Shown: positions 45,914 to 55,150 of the stretch, in pieces
Position numbering within the stretch: position 1 is the first letter of the stretch
Layout of the letters: the number at the start of each line of letters is the position of its first letter
Assembly: GCF_003837865.1 (NCBI RefSeq)
Contig: NZ_RQIS01000004.1
Location: 1 to 64,000 of the forward strand
DNA: 64,000 nucleotides
Origin: Paraburkholderia dinghuensis
GTDB lineage: Bacteria > Pseudomonadota > Gammaproteobacteria > Burkholderiales > Burkholderiaceae
Direction of reading: 5' to 3'
Position numbers and translations under genes: made by a program
The notes under the pieces: model-generated
The model's input: only the letters and a program-made list of their open reading frames with translations
Databases searched by the model: none
What the model was told of the DNA's origin: nothing

Positions 45914-47056
45914 ATGGTGCTCAAGAATCTGATCAAGGCCAGGAAGGGTCACGCGGAACCGCTTTCGGACGACGCGCAACTCGTCGGCTCGGCGCTCTTG
46001 CCCGGCTTCGAGTCGCTGCCGACGGTCGTGCTAGTGCTCGACAAACGCACGCTGCGTGTCGCGTTTGCGAATCCCTCGGCCGAGGCGATGCTCGATCTCT
46101 CGCGTCGCCAGTTGACGCAGATGGCGTGGCCCGATCTGTTCGCGAATGGCGACGAGCTGGTCTCGACGATCGCCTCGATTGCCGAACACCGTTTTCACGC
46201 GACGCACCTCGACGCGACGCTCGAACGCCCGGGCCGCGAGCCGCTGCACGTGCATGTGATCGTCGGCTTTCTGGAGAGCGCGCCTGACTACGTGCTGCTC
46301 GAACTGTTCGAGATCGAGCGGCACCTGAAGAGCGACCGTGAGGAGCGCATCCACGACCTCACGACCGTCAACAAGCATCTGATCCGCAACCTCGCGCACG
46401 AGATCAAGAATCCGCTCGGCGGGATTCGCGGCGCCGCGCAGTTGCTCGAATTCGAACTGGGCACGCTCAATCGCGATGACCTGCGCGAGTACACGCAGGT
46501 CATCATCAAGGAGTCGGACCGGCTGCAGACGCTCGTCGACCGGTTGCTTGAGCCGCACCGGCATCCGCATATCGTCGGTGACGTGAATATTCACGAGGTG
46601 TGCGAACGCGTGCGCGCGCTGATCCTCGCGGAATTCCCGCGCGGCCTCACGATCGAGCGCGACTACGACGTGAGCGTGCCCGACCTGCGCGGCGACAAGG
46701 AGCAACTGATCCAGGCGCTGCTCAACATCATGCGCAACGCGGCGCAGGCGCTGCGCGAACGCATTTCGCAGGGCGATGCGCGCATCGAAATCCGCACGCG
46801 CGTCGCGCGCAAGGTCACGATCGCGAAACGCCTGTGCAAGCTGGCACTGGATTTGCATATCACCGACAACGGGCCCGGCATTCCCGAGGACATCCGTGAC
46901 CGCATCTTCTATCCGCTCGTGTCGGGGCGCGAAGACGGTACGGGTCTGGGTCTCACGCTCGCCCAGAACTTCGTGCAACAGCACGACGGGCTGATCGAAG
47001 TGGACAGCCGTCCGGGCCATACGGAGTTTCAGATCCTGCTTCCGCTCGACTATTGA
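45914..47056 (+). CDS. ntrB: Nitrogen regulation sensor kinase NtrB (GlnL)
   Basis: 380-residue soluble histidine kinase that phosphorylates NtrC under nitrogen limitation and acts as a phosphatase when bound by PII. N-terminal PAS domain (~30-135), HisKA dimerisation domain with phosphoacceptor His162 in NLAHEIKNPLGG, and a HATPase_c domain with NIMRNAAQAL (N box), DNGPGIP (G1) and GREDGTGLGLTLAQ (G2). No membrane segment, as expected. It lies 45 bp upstream of ntrC on the same strand. Confidence 0.95.
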   Translation: MVLKNLIKARKGHAEPLSDDAQLVGSALLPGFESLPTVVLVLDKRTLRVAFANPSAEAMLDLSRRQLTQMAWPDLFANGDELVSTIASIAEHRFHATHLDATLERPGREPLHVHVIVGFLESAPDYVLLELFEIERHLKSDREERIHDLTTVNKHLIRNLAHEIKNPLGGIRGAAQLLEFELGTLNRDDLREYTQVIIKESDRLQTLVDRLLEPHRHPHIVGDVNIHEVCERVRALILAEFPRGLTIERDYDVSVPDLRGDKEQLIQALLNIMRNAAQALRERISQGDARIEIRTRVARKVTIAKRLCKLALDLHITDNGPGIPEDIRDRIFYPLVSGREDGTGLGLTLAQNFVQQHDGLIEVDSRPGHTEFQILLPLDY

Positions 47057-47101
47057 TCTACTGATACCGCTTGCACGTCAACAGGATTTCTGACCGATCT
47101 T

Positions 47102-48628
47102 ATGAAGCCGATCTGGATAGTAGACGACGACCAGTCGATTCGCTGGGTGCTGGAAAAGGCACTTGCCCGCGAGAATTTCGCTACCCGCAGCTTCTCGACG
47201 GTGCGCGAGGCCGCGAGCGCGCTCGACCACGACAGTCCGCAGGTCCTCGTGTCCGATATCCGGATGCCGGGCGGCTCGGGGCTCGAATTGCTGCAGACGG
47301 TGCGCGAGCGCCAGCCGGGGCTGCCCGTCATCATCATGACCGCGTTCTCCGATCTCGACAGCGCGGTGGCGGCGTTCCAGGGCGGTGCGTTCGAATATCT
47401 CGCCAAGCCCTTCGACGTCGACCGCGCGGTCGAGCTGATCCGCCGCGCCGTGGACGAAAGCGTGCGCGGCGAGCATCCGCTGGATGAGCGTCCCGCCGAA
47501 GCGCCCGAGATGCTCGGCCAGGCGCCAGCCATGCAGGACATGTTCCGGGCAATCGGGCGGCTCTCGCATTCGGCGGCGACCGTACTCATCACGGGCGAGT
47601 CCGGCACCGGAAAAGAGCTTGTGGCGCGTGCGCTGCACCGCCATAGCCCACGCGCGAACGGTCCATTCATTGCGCTCAACACCGCGGCCATCCCGAAGGA
47701 TCTTCTGGAATCTGAACTGTTCGGCCACGAGCGCGGCGCGTTCACGGGTGCGCAGGCGATGCGCCAGGGGCGCTTCGAGCAGGCCGAGAACGGCACGCTG
47801 TTTCTCGACGAAATCGGCGACATGCCGTTCGATCTGCAGACGCGTCTGCTACGCGTCCTGTCCGACGGGCAGTTCTATCGTGTGGGCGGACACAACCCGC
47901 TGCGCGCGAACGTGCGTGTGATCGCGGCGACGCACCAGAATCTCGAAACGCGCGTGCGACAGGGCCTGTTCCGCGAGGACCTGTATCACCGCCTCAACGT
48001 GATCCGTCTGCGTTTACCGGCCTTGCGCGAGCGCAGCGAAGACATTCCGCTGCTCACGCGCCACTTCCTGCAGAAGAGTGCGCGCGAACTGGGCGTCGAA
48101 CCCAAGCGCGTGTCCGAGGAAGCGCTCGCTTTTATGTCGTCGCTGCCGTTTCCGGGCAACGTGCGGCAACTGGAGAATCTGGCGAACTGGCTGACCGTGA
48201 TGGCGCCCGCGCAGACCATCGAGGTCAAGGATCTGCCGCCGGATCTCGTGCCCGCGCACAGCGCGTCGGACGAAGCGGGCGCGATGGTGCTGCACAGTGA
48301 CGCTGTCGGCCTTGCGGTGTCCGGCGGTGCATTGCCGGCCGGCAACGGTGCAAACGGGACCACGTCGTTCGCGCATGCGGCGTCGGGCGCGGCCCCCCAT
48401 GCGGCCGCTGTGGTCGCCGTGTGGGAGGCGGGTCTGCGTACCGAAGTCGCCAGGTTGTTGCGTGAAAACAGCGCGGACGTCATGGACGAACTCTCGCGCC
48501 GCTTCGAGGCCGCCGTAATCCGCGAGGCACTCGACTTCACTCGTGGCCGCAAGGTCGAGGCGGCAGAGCGCCTCGGCATCGGGCGCAACACCATCACGCG
48601 CAAGATCCAGGAACTGAATCTGGAGTGA
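47102..48628 (+). CDS. ntrC: Nitrogen regulation response regulator NtrC (GlnG)
   Basis: 508-residue sigma-54-dependent activator. Receiver domain with acidic pocket VDDD (residues 7-10) and phosphoacceptor Asp52 in VSDIRMP; AAA+ domain with Walker A GESGTGKELVARA, the GAFTGA sigma-54 contact loop (ERGAFTGAQAM) and Walker B LFLDEIGD; C-terminal Fis-type helix-turn-helix KVEAAERLGIGRNTITRKIQEL. A ~75-residue Ala/Gly-rich linker precedes the DNA-binding domain, longer than in enterics. It should act at the three NtrC-like sites before glnA. Confidence 0.96.
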   Translation: MKPIWIVDDDQSIRWVLEKALARENFATRSFSTVREAASALDHDSPQVLVSDIRMPGGSGLELLQTVRERQPGLPVIIMTAFSDLDSAVAAFQGGAFEYLAKPFDVDRAVELIRRAVDESVRGEHPLDERPAEAPEMLGQAPAMQDMFRAIGRLSHSAATVLITGESGTGKELVARALHRHSPRANGPFIALNTAAIPKDLLESELFGHERGAFTGAQAMRQGRFEQAENGTLFLDEIGDMPFDLQTRLLRVLSDGQFYRVGGHNPLRANVRVIAATHQNLETRVRQGLFREDLYHRLNVIRLRLPALRERSEDIPLLTRHFLQKSARELGVEPKRVSEEALAFMSSLPFPGNVRQLENLANWLTVMAPAQTIEVKDLPPDLVPAHSASDEAGAMVLHSDAVGLAVSGGALPAGNGANGTTSFAHAASGAAPHAAAVVAVWEAGLRTEVARLLRENSADVMDELSRRFEAAVIREALDFTRGRKVEAAERLGIGRNTITRKIQELNLE

Positions 48629-48753
48629 CTGGCGTGAAGCTGGCGCATCGGTCCGGGTCGACGACCGGATCGGCGCGCCGATTCATGTGCCGATTGATGT
48701 ACGATCGCGCGCTCAGGGCATAATCGACGCTGTTTCCCTGCTCGCAATCGATC

Positions 48754-50835
48754 ATGTCCGTGAATTCCGTCTGGCCCGCCGAGGCCGATCCCTTTCTTTC
48801 ACTCGAATCGCTCGACGACCCCGACGCAAGCGCATGGGTCGATCAACAGAACGCGCGCACGCGTTCCGCATGGCAGGGCGGTGCTCGCTTTGACGCGCTG
48901 CAGAAGCGTCTTGGCGAGGCGTATCTTCCGCGCGTGCGTCCTGTGATCCCGAGCCGCTGGCAACAGTGGGCCTACGATCTCTGGGAAGACGAAGACAACC
49001 CCAAGGGTCTGTGGCGCCGTGCGCCGTGGGCCGACTGGCGCGCGGGCAAGGCGCAGTGGCAGACGCTGATCGATTTCGACGCGCTCGGCGATGCCGAGGA
49101 CGTGCCGTGGGTCTGCGCGGGCATCGACATCCTCTATCCGGACGGCGACCGCGCGCTGATCCAGCTCTCGGACGGCGGCGCAGATGCCGTGATCGTCCGC
49201 GAGTTTGACATCGAGCGGCGCGTGTTCGTGGATGGTGGTTTCGCGATTCCGAAAGAGGGCAAGCACACGATCTCGTGGATCGACCGCGATACCGTCTATG
49301 TCGGCTGGGACAACGGGCGCAGGACGCTCACGCGTTCGGGTTATCCGCGTGAGGTGCGTCGCTGGACGCGCGGTGCGCGGCTCGCCGATGCGCCCGTCGT
49401 GTTCCGCGGCGAGTTTGGCGATATCAGCGTTGAAGCCGACTACGATCCCGTCGAGCGGCGTCACGACATCGTGCGCAGCGTCGACTTCTTCGATGCGTAC
49501 AACTACTGGCTCGACGACAAGGGCGAATGGCGGCAGTACGACCTGCCGTCGCATGTCGCGGTCGGTGCGTGGCACGGCTGGCTGCTGCTCGAGCCGCGTC
49601 TCGACTGGACGTGTGCGGGGCTCACGCATCCGGGCGGTGCGCTGCTCGCGATCCGCGAGAGTGCGTTCCTTGCCGGCGATCGCACCATGACAGCGCTCTT
49701 CACGCCGACGCGCGTCACGTCCGCGTGTGACTGGACCAATACGAAGAACTATCTCGTGGTCTCGTGGCTCGACGATGTGCAAAGCCGCACGATGTTGTGG
49801 GAACCGCCGTCCGACGATGGTGTTCGATCCTGGAGTTCGCGCACATTTCCGGCGCGCGCGACATCGCAGGTGGACGTGTCGCCGGTTGAAGACACACTCG
49901 ACGACGAAGTGTTCGTCGACGTCGACGATTATCTCCAACCGCCCGAATACTGGTTCGCCGATATCGCGAAGACGAATCTTCAGGACTGGGAACTAATCGA
50001 TCGCTGGCCTACCCAGTTCGACGCCGCGCCGCTCGCCGTGATCCGCTCGCACGCGCAGTCGGCGGATGGCACGCGTGTGCCGTTCACGGTGATCGGCCCG
50101 CGCGATGTGATCGAGGAGGACGCTCGCAAGCGCGCACCGTGCCTCTTGACCGGTTACGGCGGCTTCGCAATCGCACTTACGCCGCAGTATCTCGTGAGCT
50201 CGGGGATCGGCTGGCTGGAGCAGGGCGGGATCGTCGTGGTCGCGCATATTCGCGGTGGCGGCGAGTATGGCACGGCCTGGCACGTCGAGGCGCAGCGCGA
50301 GCGCCGGCAGCGTTCGTTCGATGATTTCATCGCCGTCGCAGAGCAACTCGTCGCGCAAGGATTCACGAGCGCTGAGCAACTCGGCATCAAGGGTGGCAGC
50401 AACGGCGGGCTGCTGGTCGCCGCTTGTATGGTGCAGCGGCCCGAACTGTTCGGCGCGGTGGTGTGCGAGGTGCCGCTGCTCGACATGCAGCGCTATCCGC
50501 TGTTGCACGCGGGTGCATCGTGGCTCGACGAATACGGCGATCCCGAGGACGAGGCGCAAGCGCGTGCGCTGGCCGCGTACTCGCCGTATCAGCGCGTGAA
50601 GGACGGCGTGGCGTATCCGCCGTCACTTTTCACGACTTCGACGAGCGATGACCGGGTGCATCCCGGCCACGCACGCAAGATGGTCGCACGCATGCAGGAG
50701 CAGGGGCATGCGAACGTCTGGTATCTGGAGAATACGGAAGGCGGTCACGGGCCAGGCAGCGATGCGCTGGAACGCGCCGAATACGACGCGCTCGTGTTCC
50801 GTTTCCTGTGGACCACGCTCGCCGGAACGTGGTGA
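48754..50835 (+). CDS. Prolyl oligopeptidase family serine peptidase (S9A)
   Basis: 693-residue cytosolic-looking peptidase: an N-terminal seven-bladed propeller region (residues ~70-420) and a C-terminal alpha/beta-hydrolase domain. The catalytic triad can be placed: Ser549 in KGGSNGGLL, Asp633 (or 632) in STSDDRVHPGHA and His665 in NTEGGHGPG. The oxyanion-side segment CLLTGYGGFAIALTP and IRGGGEYG are typical of S9A enzymes cleaving after proline in short peptides. No signal peptide. A CATAAT -10-like hexamer lies about 35 bp upstream. Convergent with xthA, the two stop codons being 4 bp apart. Confidence 0.92.
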   Translation: MSVNSVWPAEADPFLSLESLDDPDASAWVDQQNARTRSAWQGGARFDALQKRLGEAYLPRVRPVIPSRWQQWAYDLWEDEDNPKGLWRRAPWADWRAGKAQWQTLIDFDALGDAEDVPWVCAGIDILYPDGDRALIQLSDGGADAVIVREFDIERRVFVDGGFAIPKEGKHTISWIDRDTVYVGWDNGRRTLTRSGYPREVRRWTRGARLADAPVVFRGEFGDISVEADYDPVERRHDIVRSVDFFDAYNYWLDDKGEWRQYDLPSHVAVGAWHGWLLLEPRLDWTCAGLTHPGGALLAIRESAFLAGDRTMTALFTPTRVTSACDWTNTKNYLVVSWLDDVQSRTMLWEPPSDDGVRSWSSRTFPARATSQVDVSPVEDTLDDEVFVDVDDYLQPPEYWFADIAKTNLQDWELIDRWPTQFDAAPLAVIRSHAQSADGTRVPFTVIGPRDVIEEDARKRAPCLLTGYGGFAIALTPQYLVSSGIGWLEQGGIVVVAHIRGGGEYGTAWHVEAQRERRQRSFDDFIAVAEQLVAQGFTSAEQLGIKGGSNGGLLVAACMVQRPELFGAVVCEVPLLDMQRYPLLHAGASWLDEYGDPEDEAQARALAAYSPYQRVKDGVAYPPSLFTTSTSDDRVHPGHARKMVARMQEQGHANVWYLENTEGGHGPGSDALERAEYDALVFRFLWTTLAGTW

Positions 50836-50839
50836 GGAC

Positions 50840-51625
50840 TCAGGACGCGACGTCGAGCTGGGCGATGACCGGCGTGTGATCCGAAGGCTGCTCCCACTTG
50901 CGCGGCGTCTTGTCGACCTCAACCGATTTGCACAGCGGCGCGAGCGCGGGCGAGAGCAGGATGTGATCGATCCGCAGGCCGGCGTTGCGACGGAACGCGA
51001 ACATGCGGTAATCCCACCACGTGAAGGTTTTTTCGGGCTGCTCGAACTGGCGGAAAGCATCGACGAAACCCAGTTCGATCAGCCGTGCGAACTGTGCGCG
51101 CTCCTCCGGCGAGACGAGGTTCTGGCCTTCCCAGGCTTTGGGATCGTGCACGTCGCGATCTTCGGGGGCGATGTTGTAGTCGCCTAGCAGCGCGAGTTTC
51201 GGATAGCGCTGCATTTCCTGCGCGAGCCAGTCGTGCATCGCGTTCAGCCAGTCCAGCTTGTAGGCGAATTTCTCGGTGCCGGGCGCCTGGCCGTTGGGAA
51301 AGTACGCGCTCACGACGCGCACGTCGCCGATCGTCGTGGCGATCATGCGCTGCTGCGGATCCTCGAAACCGGGGATGTTGCGCACGACCGTCGCTTCGTC
51401 GACGACGAGGCCATCGCGCACGAGAATCCCGACGCCGTTATAGGTCTTTTGACCGGCGAACCAGCTGCGGTAGCCCGCTGCTTCGAGTTCCGCGCCCGGG
51501 AATTTTTCGTTAGGGAGCTTCAGTTCCTGAAGGCACAGCACGTCGGTCTGGCTCTCCTTGAGCCAGTCGATGACGTGCTGCAGGCGGACCTTCAGCGAAT
51601 TGACGTTCCAGGTGGCGATTTTCAT
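50840..51625 (-). CDS. xthA: Exodeoxyribonuclease III (AP endonuclease)
   Basis: Base-excision repair nuclease, 261 residues, EEP superfamily. Begins MKIATWNVNSLKVRLQHV; contains the metal ligand in LCLQELKL, catalytic LLGDYNIAPEDRDVHDP, and the C-terminal LRIDHILLSP and SDHTPV motifs, all hallmarks of XthA. The ATG at 51625 starts exactly at the conserved N-terminus; an upstream 19-codon extension is not family-like. Tail-to-tail with the S9 peptidase with 4 bp between stops. Confidence 0.95.
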   Translation of the reverse strand: MKIATWNVNSLKVRLQHVIDWLKESQTDVLCLQELKLPNEKFPGAELEAAGYRSWFAGQKTYNGVGILVRDGLVVDEATVVRNIPGFEDPQQRMIATTIGDVRVVSAYFPNGQAPGTEKFAYKLDWLNAMHDWLAQEMQRYPKLALLGDYNIAPEDRDVHDPKAWEGQNLVSPEERAQFARLIELGFVDAFRQFEQPEKTFTWWDYRMFAFRRNAGLRIDHILLSPALAPLCKSVEVDKTPRKWEQPSDHTPVIAQLDVAS

Positions 51626-51727
51626 ATGAGGCTCGATCGGCTTGCGACAAAGAGGACGCGCGCCGCGACGACGGGCGCGCACGACGCGTCATTATGAACC
51701 GCATCGTGCAGCCGGAGCGAGCCTCGT

Positions 51728-52702
51728 TCAGGCCTCAGCCGTAGCGGCGGCGACGCCGAGGCGCGCACGCGCCGCGTCGTACTCGCGTTTCAGGCGGGCG
51801 ATCAACTCGGCCGCCGGCACGACGCCTTTGACCGCGCCGATACCCTGACCCGAGCCCCAGATGTCCTTCCACGGCTTCACGCGATTCGAGCCGAAGCTCA
51901 TCGTGGAGGGATCGGACACAGGCAGCGCGTCCGGGTCGAGCCCGCTCGCGACGATGCTCTGACGCAGATAGTTGCCGTGCACGCCGGTGAAGAGATTCGA
52001 GTAGACGATATCGCCCGCATTGCTGTCGACGATCATCTGCTTGTACGCGTCGACGGCATTCGCTTCATTCGTTGCGATGAACGCCGAACCGACGTACGCG
52101 AGATCCGCGCCGGCGGCCTGTGCGGCGAGAATCGCGTTGCCGTTGCCGATCGCGCCCGAGAGCAGCAGCGGACCATCGAACCATTCGCGGATCTCGTGAA
52201 TCAGCGCGAACGGCGAGAGTGTGCCAGCGTGGCCGCCTGCGCCCGCAGCGACGGCGATGAGGCCGTCGGCCCCCTTTTCAATGGCCTTCTTCGCGAACCT
52301 GTTGTTGATGACGTCGTGCAGCACGATGCCGCCCCACGCATGCACGGCGTGATTGACTTCCTCGCGCGCACCGAGCGACGTGATGACGATCGGCACCTTG
52401 TACTCGGCGCAGACGCCCAGATCGTGCTCGAGACGGTCGTTCGACTTGTGGACAATCTGGTTCACCGCGAACGGTGCGGCGGGGTTGTCGGGGTGCCTGG
52501 CGTTGTATTGCGCGAGTTCGGTCGTGATGCGGTCAAGCCATTCGCCGAGGACATGCTCGGACCGCGCGTTGAGCGCGGGGAACGAACCGACCACACCGGC
52601 CTTGCACTGCGCGATGACGAGATCGGGATTCGAAATGATGAAGAGCGGCGAGCCGACGACCGGAATCGACAGACCGCGGCGCAGCACGGCGGGCAGGGAC
52701 AT
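51728..52702 (-). CDS. Nitronate monooxygenase (2-nitropropane dioxygenase family)
   Basis: 324-residue FMN-dependent TIM-barrel oxidase that detoxifies propionate 3-nitronate-type nitronates. Family segments include SIPVVGSPLFIISNPDLVIA, IAVAAGAGGHAGTLSPFALI (flavin site with the conserved His), DGPLLLSGAIGNGNAILAA and AYVGSAFIATNEA. The ATG at 52702 follows CAGGAGTCAGGA. A copy of the 34-bp palindromic leader repeat sits immediately upstream of that ribosome binding site. Divergent from a PadR regulator, with a perfect palindrome between them, so PadR may control it. Confidence 0.92.
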   Translation of the reverse strand: MSLPAVLRRGLSIPVVGSPLFIISNPDLVIAQCKAGVVGSFPALNARSEHVLGEWLDRITTELAQYNARHPDNPAAPFAVNQIVHKSNDRLEHDLGVCAEYKVPIVITSLGAREEVNHAVHAWGGIVLHDVINNRFAKKAIEKGADGLIAVAAGAGGHAGTLSPFALIHEIREWFDGPLLLSGAIGNGNAILAAQAAGADLAYVGSAFIATNEANAVDAYKQMIVDSNAGDIVYSNLFTGVHGNYLRQSIVASGLDPDALPVSDPSTMSFGSNRVKPWKDIWGSGQGIGAVKGVVPAAELIARLKREYDAARARLGVAAATAEA

Positions 52703-52718
52703 TCCTGACTCCTGATTC

Positions 52719-52752
52719 GACCAGAGTGGGTGCTTCAGCACGTGCTCTGGTC
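52719..52752. repeat. Single copy of the 34-bp palindromic leader repeat
   Basis: Outer arms GACCAGAG / CTCTGGTC and inner arms GTGCT / AGCAC around TC, followed by ACATG. Same 34-bp length, same two-step architecture and same spacing to a Shine-Dalgarno sequence as the units before rnk, but with compensating changes in both arms, so the hairpin, not the sequence, is conserved. Confidence 0.8.
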
Positions 52753-52887
52753 ACATGTTAAGTGTTAAGTAAGCGGGACGGCGGCCGGATCCGGGCGCTG
52801 TCGTGTTTGGGGTTGCATCTGCTGGAAAGGAAACCCGGGCCACGGTGCGGCGCACGGCGGCTCGGCAGTGCAAAACATAGCAAACCG

Positions 52888-52921
52888 GCTGACACTATGC
52901 AACTGGTTGCATAGTGTCAGC
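52888..52921. promoter_or_regulatory. Perfect palindrome, probable PadR operator
   Basis: Arms GCTGACACTATGCAAC and GTTGCATAGTGTCAGC are perfect 16-bp inverted repeats with a TG centre. It lies 53 bp before the PadR-family gene and between it and the divergent nitronate monooxygenase. The inner TATGCAAC-GTTGCATA is the type of operator bound by PadR-like dimers. Confidence 0.82.
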
Positions 52922-52974
52922 GTTCAGGTGATTCCTGAGGGGGACGGGGTGCAGGCGTGGTTTAGAATCGCCGC

Positions 52975-53505
52975 ATGTCGACGCCCCATGCCATCCTGAT
53001 TGCCCTGCTGGAGAAACCGTCCAGCGGTTACGACCTCGCGCGGCGCTTCGATCGCGCAATTGGCTACTTCTGGCACGCCACGCATCAGCAGATCTACCGT
53101 GAACTCGGCCGTATGGTGGAGGCGGGGTGGGTCGCTGTCGCTGAAGAGGAGGCTGCAGCTGCGCCGCGCAAGAAGGTTTATTGCGTGCTGCCGGTCGGGC
53201 GGGAAGAGGTGAGGCGTTGGGCTCGCGAGACGCCGCTCGGACGCGACGACCGCAATGCGTTCTTGCTGAAGCTGCGCGCCGATGCGGTAGTCGGTCCGCT
53301 GGGGCTCGGCGACGAACTGCTGCGCCTGATCGAGGAGAACCGGGCACGGCTCGTTCTGTATCGCGAGATCGAGATGCGCGACTTCGGCGCGGCATCGCTT
53401 ACGCGTGGGCAGCAATTGCAGTACGCGATCCTGAAGGCGGGGATACGCGCGCATGAGACGTGGCTCGAATGGGCCGAGGACGTGGCGCCGCTGCTCAATC
53501 TGTAG
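52975..53505 (+). CDS. PadR-family transcriptional regulator
   Basis: 176-residue regulator. N-terminal winged helix typical of PadR (HAILIALLEKPSSGYDLARRFD, then HQQIYRELGRMVEAGWV) with the wing containing KKVYCVLPVGREEV, followed by a C-terminal coiled-coil dimerisation domain (residues ~95-176, Vir_C type). Ligands for the family are often phenolic compounds. The palindrome just upstream suggests autorepression and control of the divergent nitronate monooxygenase gene. Confidence 0.92.
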   Translation: MSTPHAILIALLEKPSSGYDLARRFDRAIGYFWHATHQQIYRELGRMVEAGWVAVAEEEAAAAPRKKVYCVLPVGREEVRRWARETPLGRDDRNAFLLKLRADAVVGPLGLGDELLRLIEENRARLVLYREIEMRDFGAASLTRGQQLQYAILKAGIRAHETWLEWAEDVAPLLNL

Positions 53506-53609
53506 TGCTGATTAAAGCTCGCCCGCGATGGATGAGATTTGATCGGTCACTTGTTTGACGCGCGGGTTCGCAGCATGTTGGCGCTTTTGCTCGGTATCGA
53601 GAAATATGT

Positions 53610-53638
53610 TTGACGTAAGCGCTGCAATACCCTATACT
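53610..53638 (+). promoter_or_regulatory. Strong sigma-70 promoter of tRNA-fMet
   Basis: TTGACG (53610-53615), 17-bp spacer, TATACT (53633-53638). The tRNA begins 16 bp after the -10 box. Confidence 0.9.
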
Positions 53639-53653
53639 TCTTTCTCTAACGGA

Positions 53654-53730
<77 letters not shown>

Positions 53731-53742
53731 GCGAATCAAATC

Positions 53743-53783
53743 AAAGGGTTACAGTGCATTTGCCTGTAGCCCTTTGTGCTTTC
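53743..53783 (+). terminator. Terminator of tRNA-fMet
   Basis: AAAGGGTTACAG / CTGTAGCCCTTT (53743-53754 and 53764-53775, one G.U pair) followed by GTGCTTTC. It lies 12 bp after the tRNA. Confidence 0.75.
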
Positions 53784-53853
53784 TGGCGCTCGAGTACCGT
53801 CTGAGGCACGTCAAACGTTGGTCGCCGAGCCGTCGTTGTCGTAAGTCCGCAGA

Positions 53854-54336
53854 TCACCCCGGCATCGCAAACCTCAAAGAGCCAGCGATGCGATTCCACG
53901 CATTGATCGTCGCAACGGCGGTTGTCAGCGCGGCTAGTTCGGTTTCCGAGAACTGTTGTCGCGCATGCTCAAATGCCTCGTCGCCCACGTGCTGCGACAT
54001 CATGCAAGTGAGGCTCTCGGCCCAGGCAAGCGCCGCGCGCTCCCGCGAATCGAAACACCCCACGTCACGCCATGCTGCGACGAGATCGAGCTGCATCTCA
54101 GGCACGCCCGCTTGACGAGCCCAGTCCAGATGCAATTTGAGGCAATACGCGCAGCCGTTGATTTGCGACACGCGGATCTTGACCAGCTCGATCAGCCGTT
54201 TATCCAGCCCTGTATCGTTGACTGCCTGCCCCAGGCTGCGCAATGCCGCGACGGCACCTGGAACAGACTGCTCGAAGGTCGTCCAGGTCATGCGGGGCGA
54301 AACCGCGTCGATGGACAGATTGCTTGAAGTGGACAT
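53854..54336 (-). CDS. Carboxymuconolactone decarboxylase / AhpD-family protein
   Basis: 160-residue all-helical protein of the alkylhydroperoxidase AhpD-like core type. The redox motif CAYC with downstream His (NGCAYCLKLHLDWAR, residues ~60-75) is the catalytic disulfide site of AhpD-like peroxidases; RERAALAWAESLT and TVAT..NAWNR complete the family pattern. Probably acts on peroxides. The ATG at 54336 follows CGAGGGCATC. The pyridoxamine-oxidase-like gene lies 88 bp upstream on the same strand. Confidence 0.85.
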   Translation of the reverse strand: MSTSSNLSIDAVSPRMTWTTFEQSVPGAVAALRSLGQAVNDTGLDKRLIELVKIRVSQINGCAYCLKLHLDWARQAGVPEMQLDLVAAWRDVGCFDSRERAALAWAESLTCMMSQHVGDEAFEHARQQFSETELAALTTAVATINAWNRIAGSLRFAMPG

Positions 54337-54424
54337 GATGCCCTCGCATGTCATTAACGAAACGGTGGCGCTTTAATCCGCTTAACCCATCGCTGTGCGC
54401 CTTCCCGGGATGAGCACGTTTCGC

Positions 54425-55075
54425 TCAAGCGTCACCGCAGCACCAGTTACGGACGTACGCAGGCGCATTCGCCGTCTCCCCATCGGGTTCGGGCGCTTGT
54501 GGCGTCATCGCGAGCGGCAATACCCCGGCCCAGACCGGACGATCCAGATCTTTGGGATCATCTTCCGGACCACCAGTGCGGACCTTGCACGCGAATTCGT
54601 CGAGTGCGATACGCAGCACAGTGGTTGCCGCCAGTTCTTTCTCGTTGCCTCCACGTACTTCGGCAGAACGCCCCGGCGCGATCGATTCCATGAATGCATC
54701 GAGCGCAGATGCCTTTTCATGCTCAGGAACGCGTTCGAATTCGCCGTAGATCACCGCACTTCGATAGTTCATTGAATGATTAAACGCCGACCGGGCTAGT
54801 ACCAGGCCATCCAGATGGGTCACACCGATGCAGACCTGCGCGCCTGCTGACGCCACTTTCAGCAGCCGGCTGCCGTTCGAGCCATGCACATAGAGATAAT
54901 CACCCGTTCGCCAGCAGGCCATGGGAATGCAGTGCGCGCCTCGCTCATCGGCGAATGAAAGATGGCAGAGATGCGTTGCGTCGAGAATGGTATCGAGCAT
55001 TTCCCTGTCGTACTGGCCACGTTCGGCAATACGGCGGATACGCGTTCGGTCACTGGCTGGCGTGGTTGCTTGCAT
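54425..55075 (-). CDS. Pyridoxamine 5'-phosphate oxidase family (FMN-binding split barrel) protein
   Basis: 216-residue flavin-binding split-barrel protein. The segments ILDATHLCHLSFADERGAHC, YLYVHGSNGSRLLK and NYRSAVIYGEFERV fit the Pnp_oxidase_2 / NimA-like subgroup, not true PdxH. These bind FMN or F420-like cofactors; the substrate is unknown. The start at 55075 is favoured by the family N-terminus; a start 25 codons upstream is possible, and neither has a strong ribosome binding site. It precedes the AhpD-like gene, hinting at a redox-related pair. Confidence 0.8.
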   Translation of the reverse strand: MQATTPASDRTRIRRIAERGQYDREMLDTILDATHLCHLSFADERGAHCIPMACWRTGDYLYVHGSNGSRLLKVASAGAQVCIGVTHLDGLVLARSAFNHSMNYRSAVIYGEFERVPEHEKASALDAFMESIAPGRSAEVRGGNEKELAATTVLRIALDEFACKVRTGGPEDDPKDLDRPVWAGVLPLAMTPQAPEPDGETANAPAYVRNWCCGDA

Positions 55076-55150
55076 GGTCTGATCCGGCGATGAATTGACT
55101 GGCAGCATAGAACGAGCGTGGCCCCATGAGTAGGTCCACATGGTCGTCAA

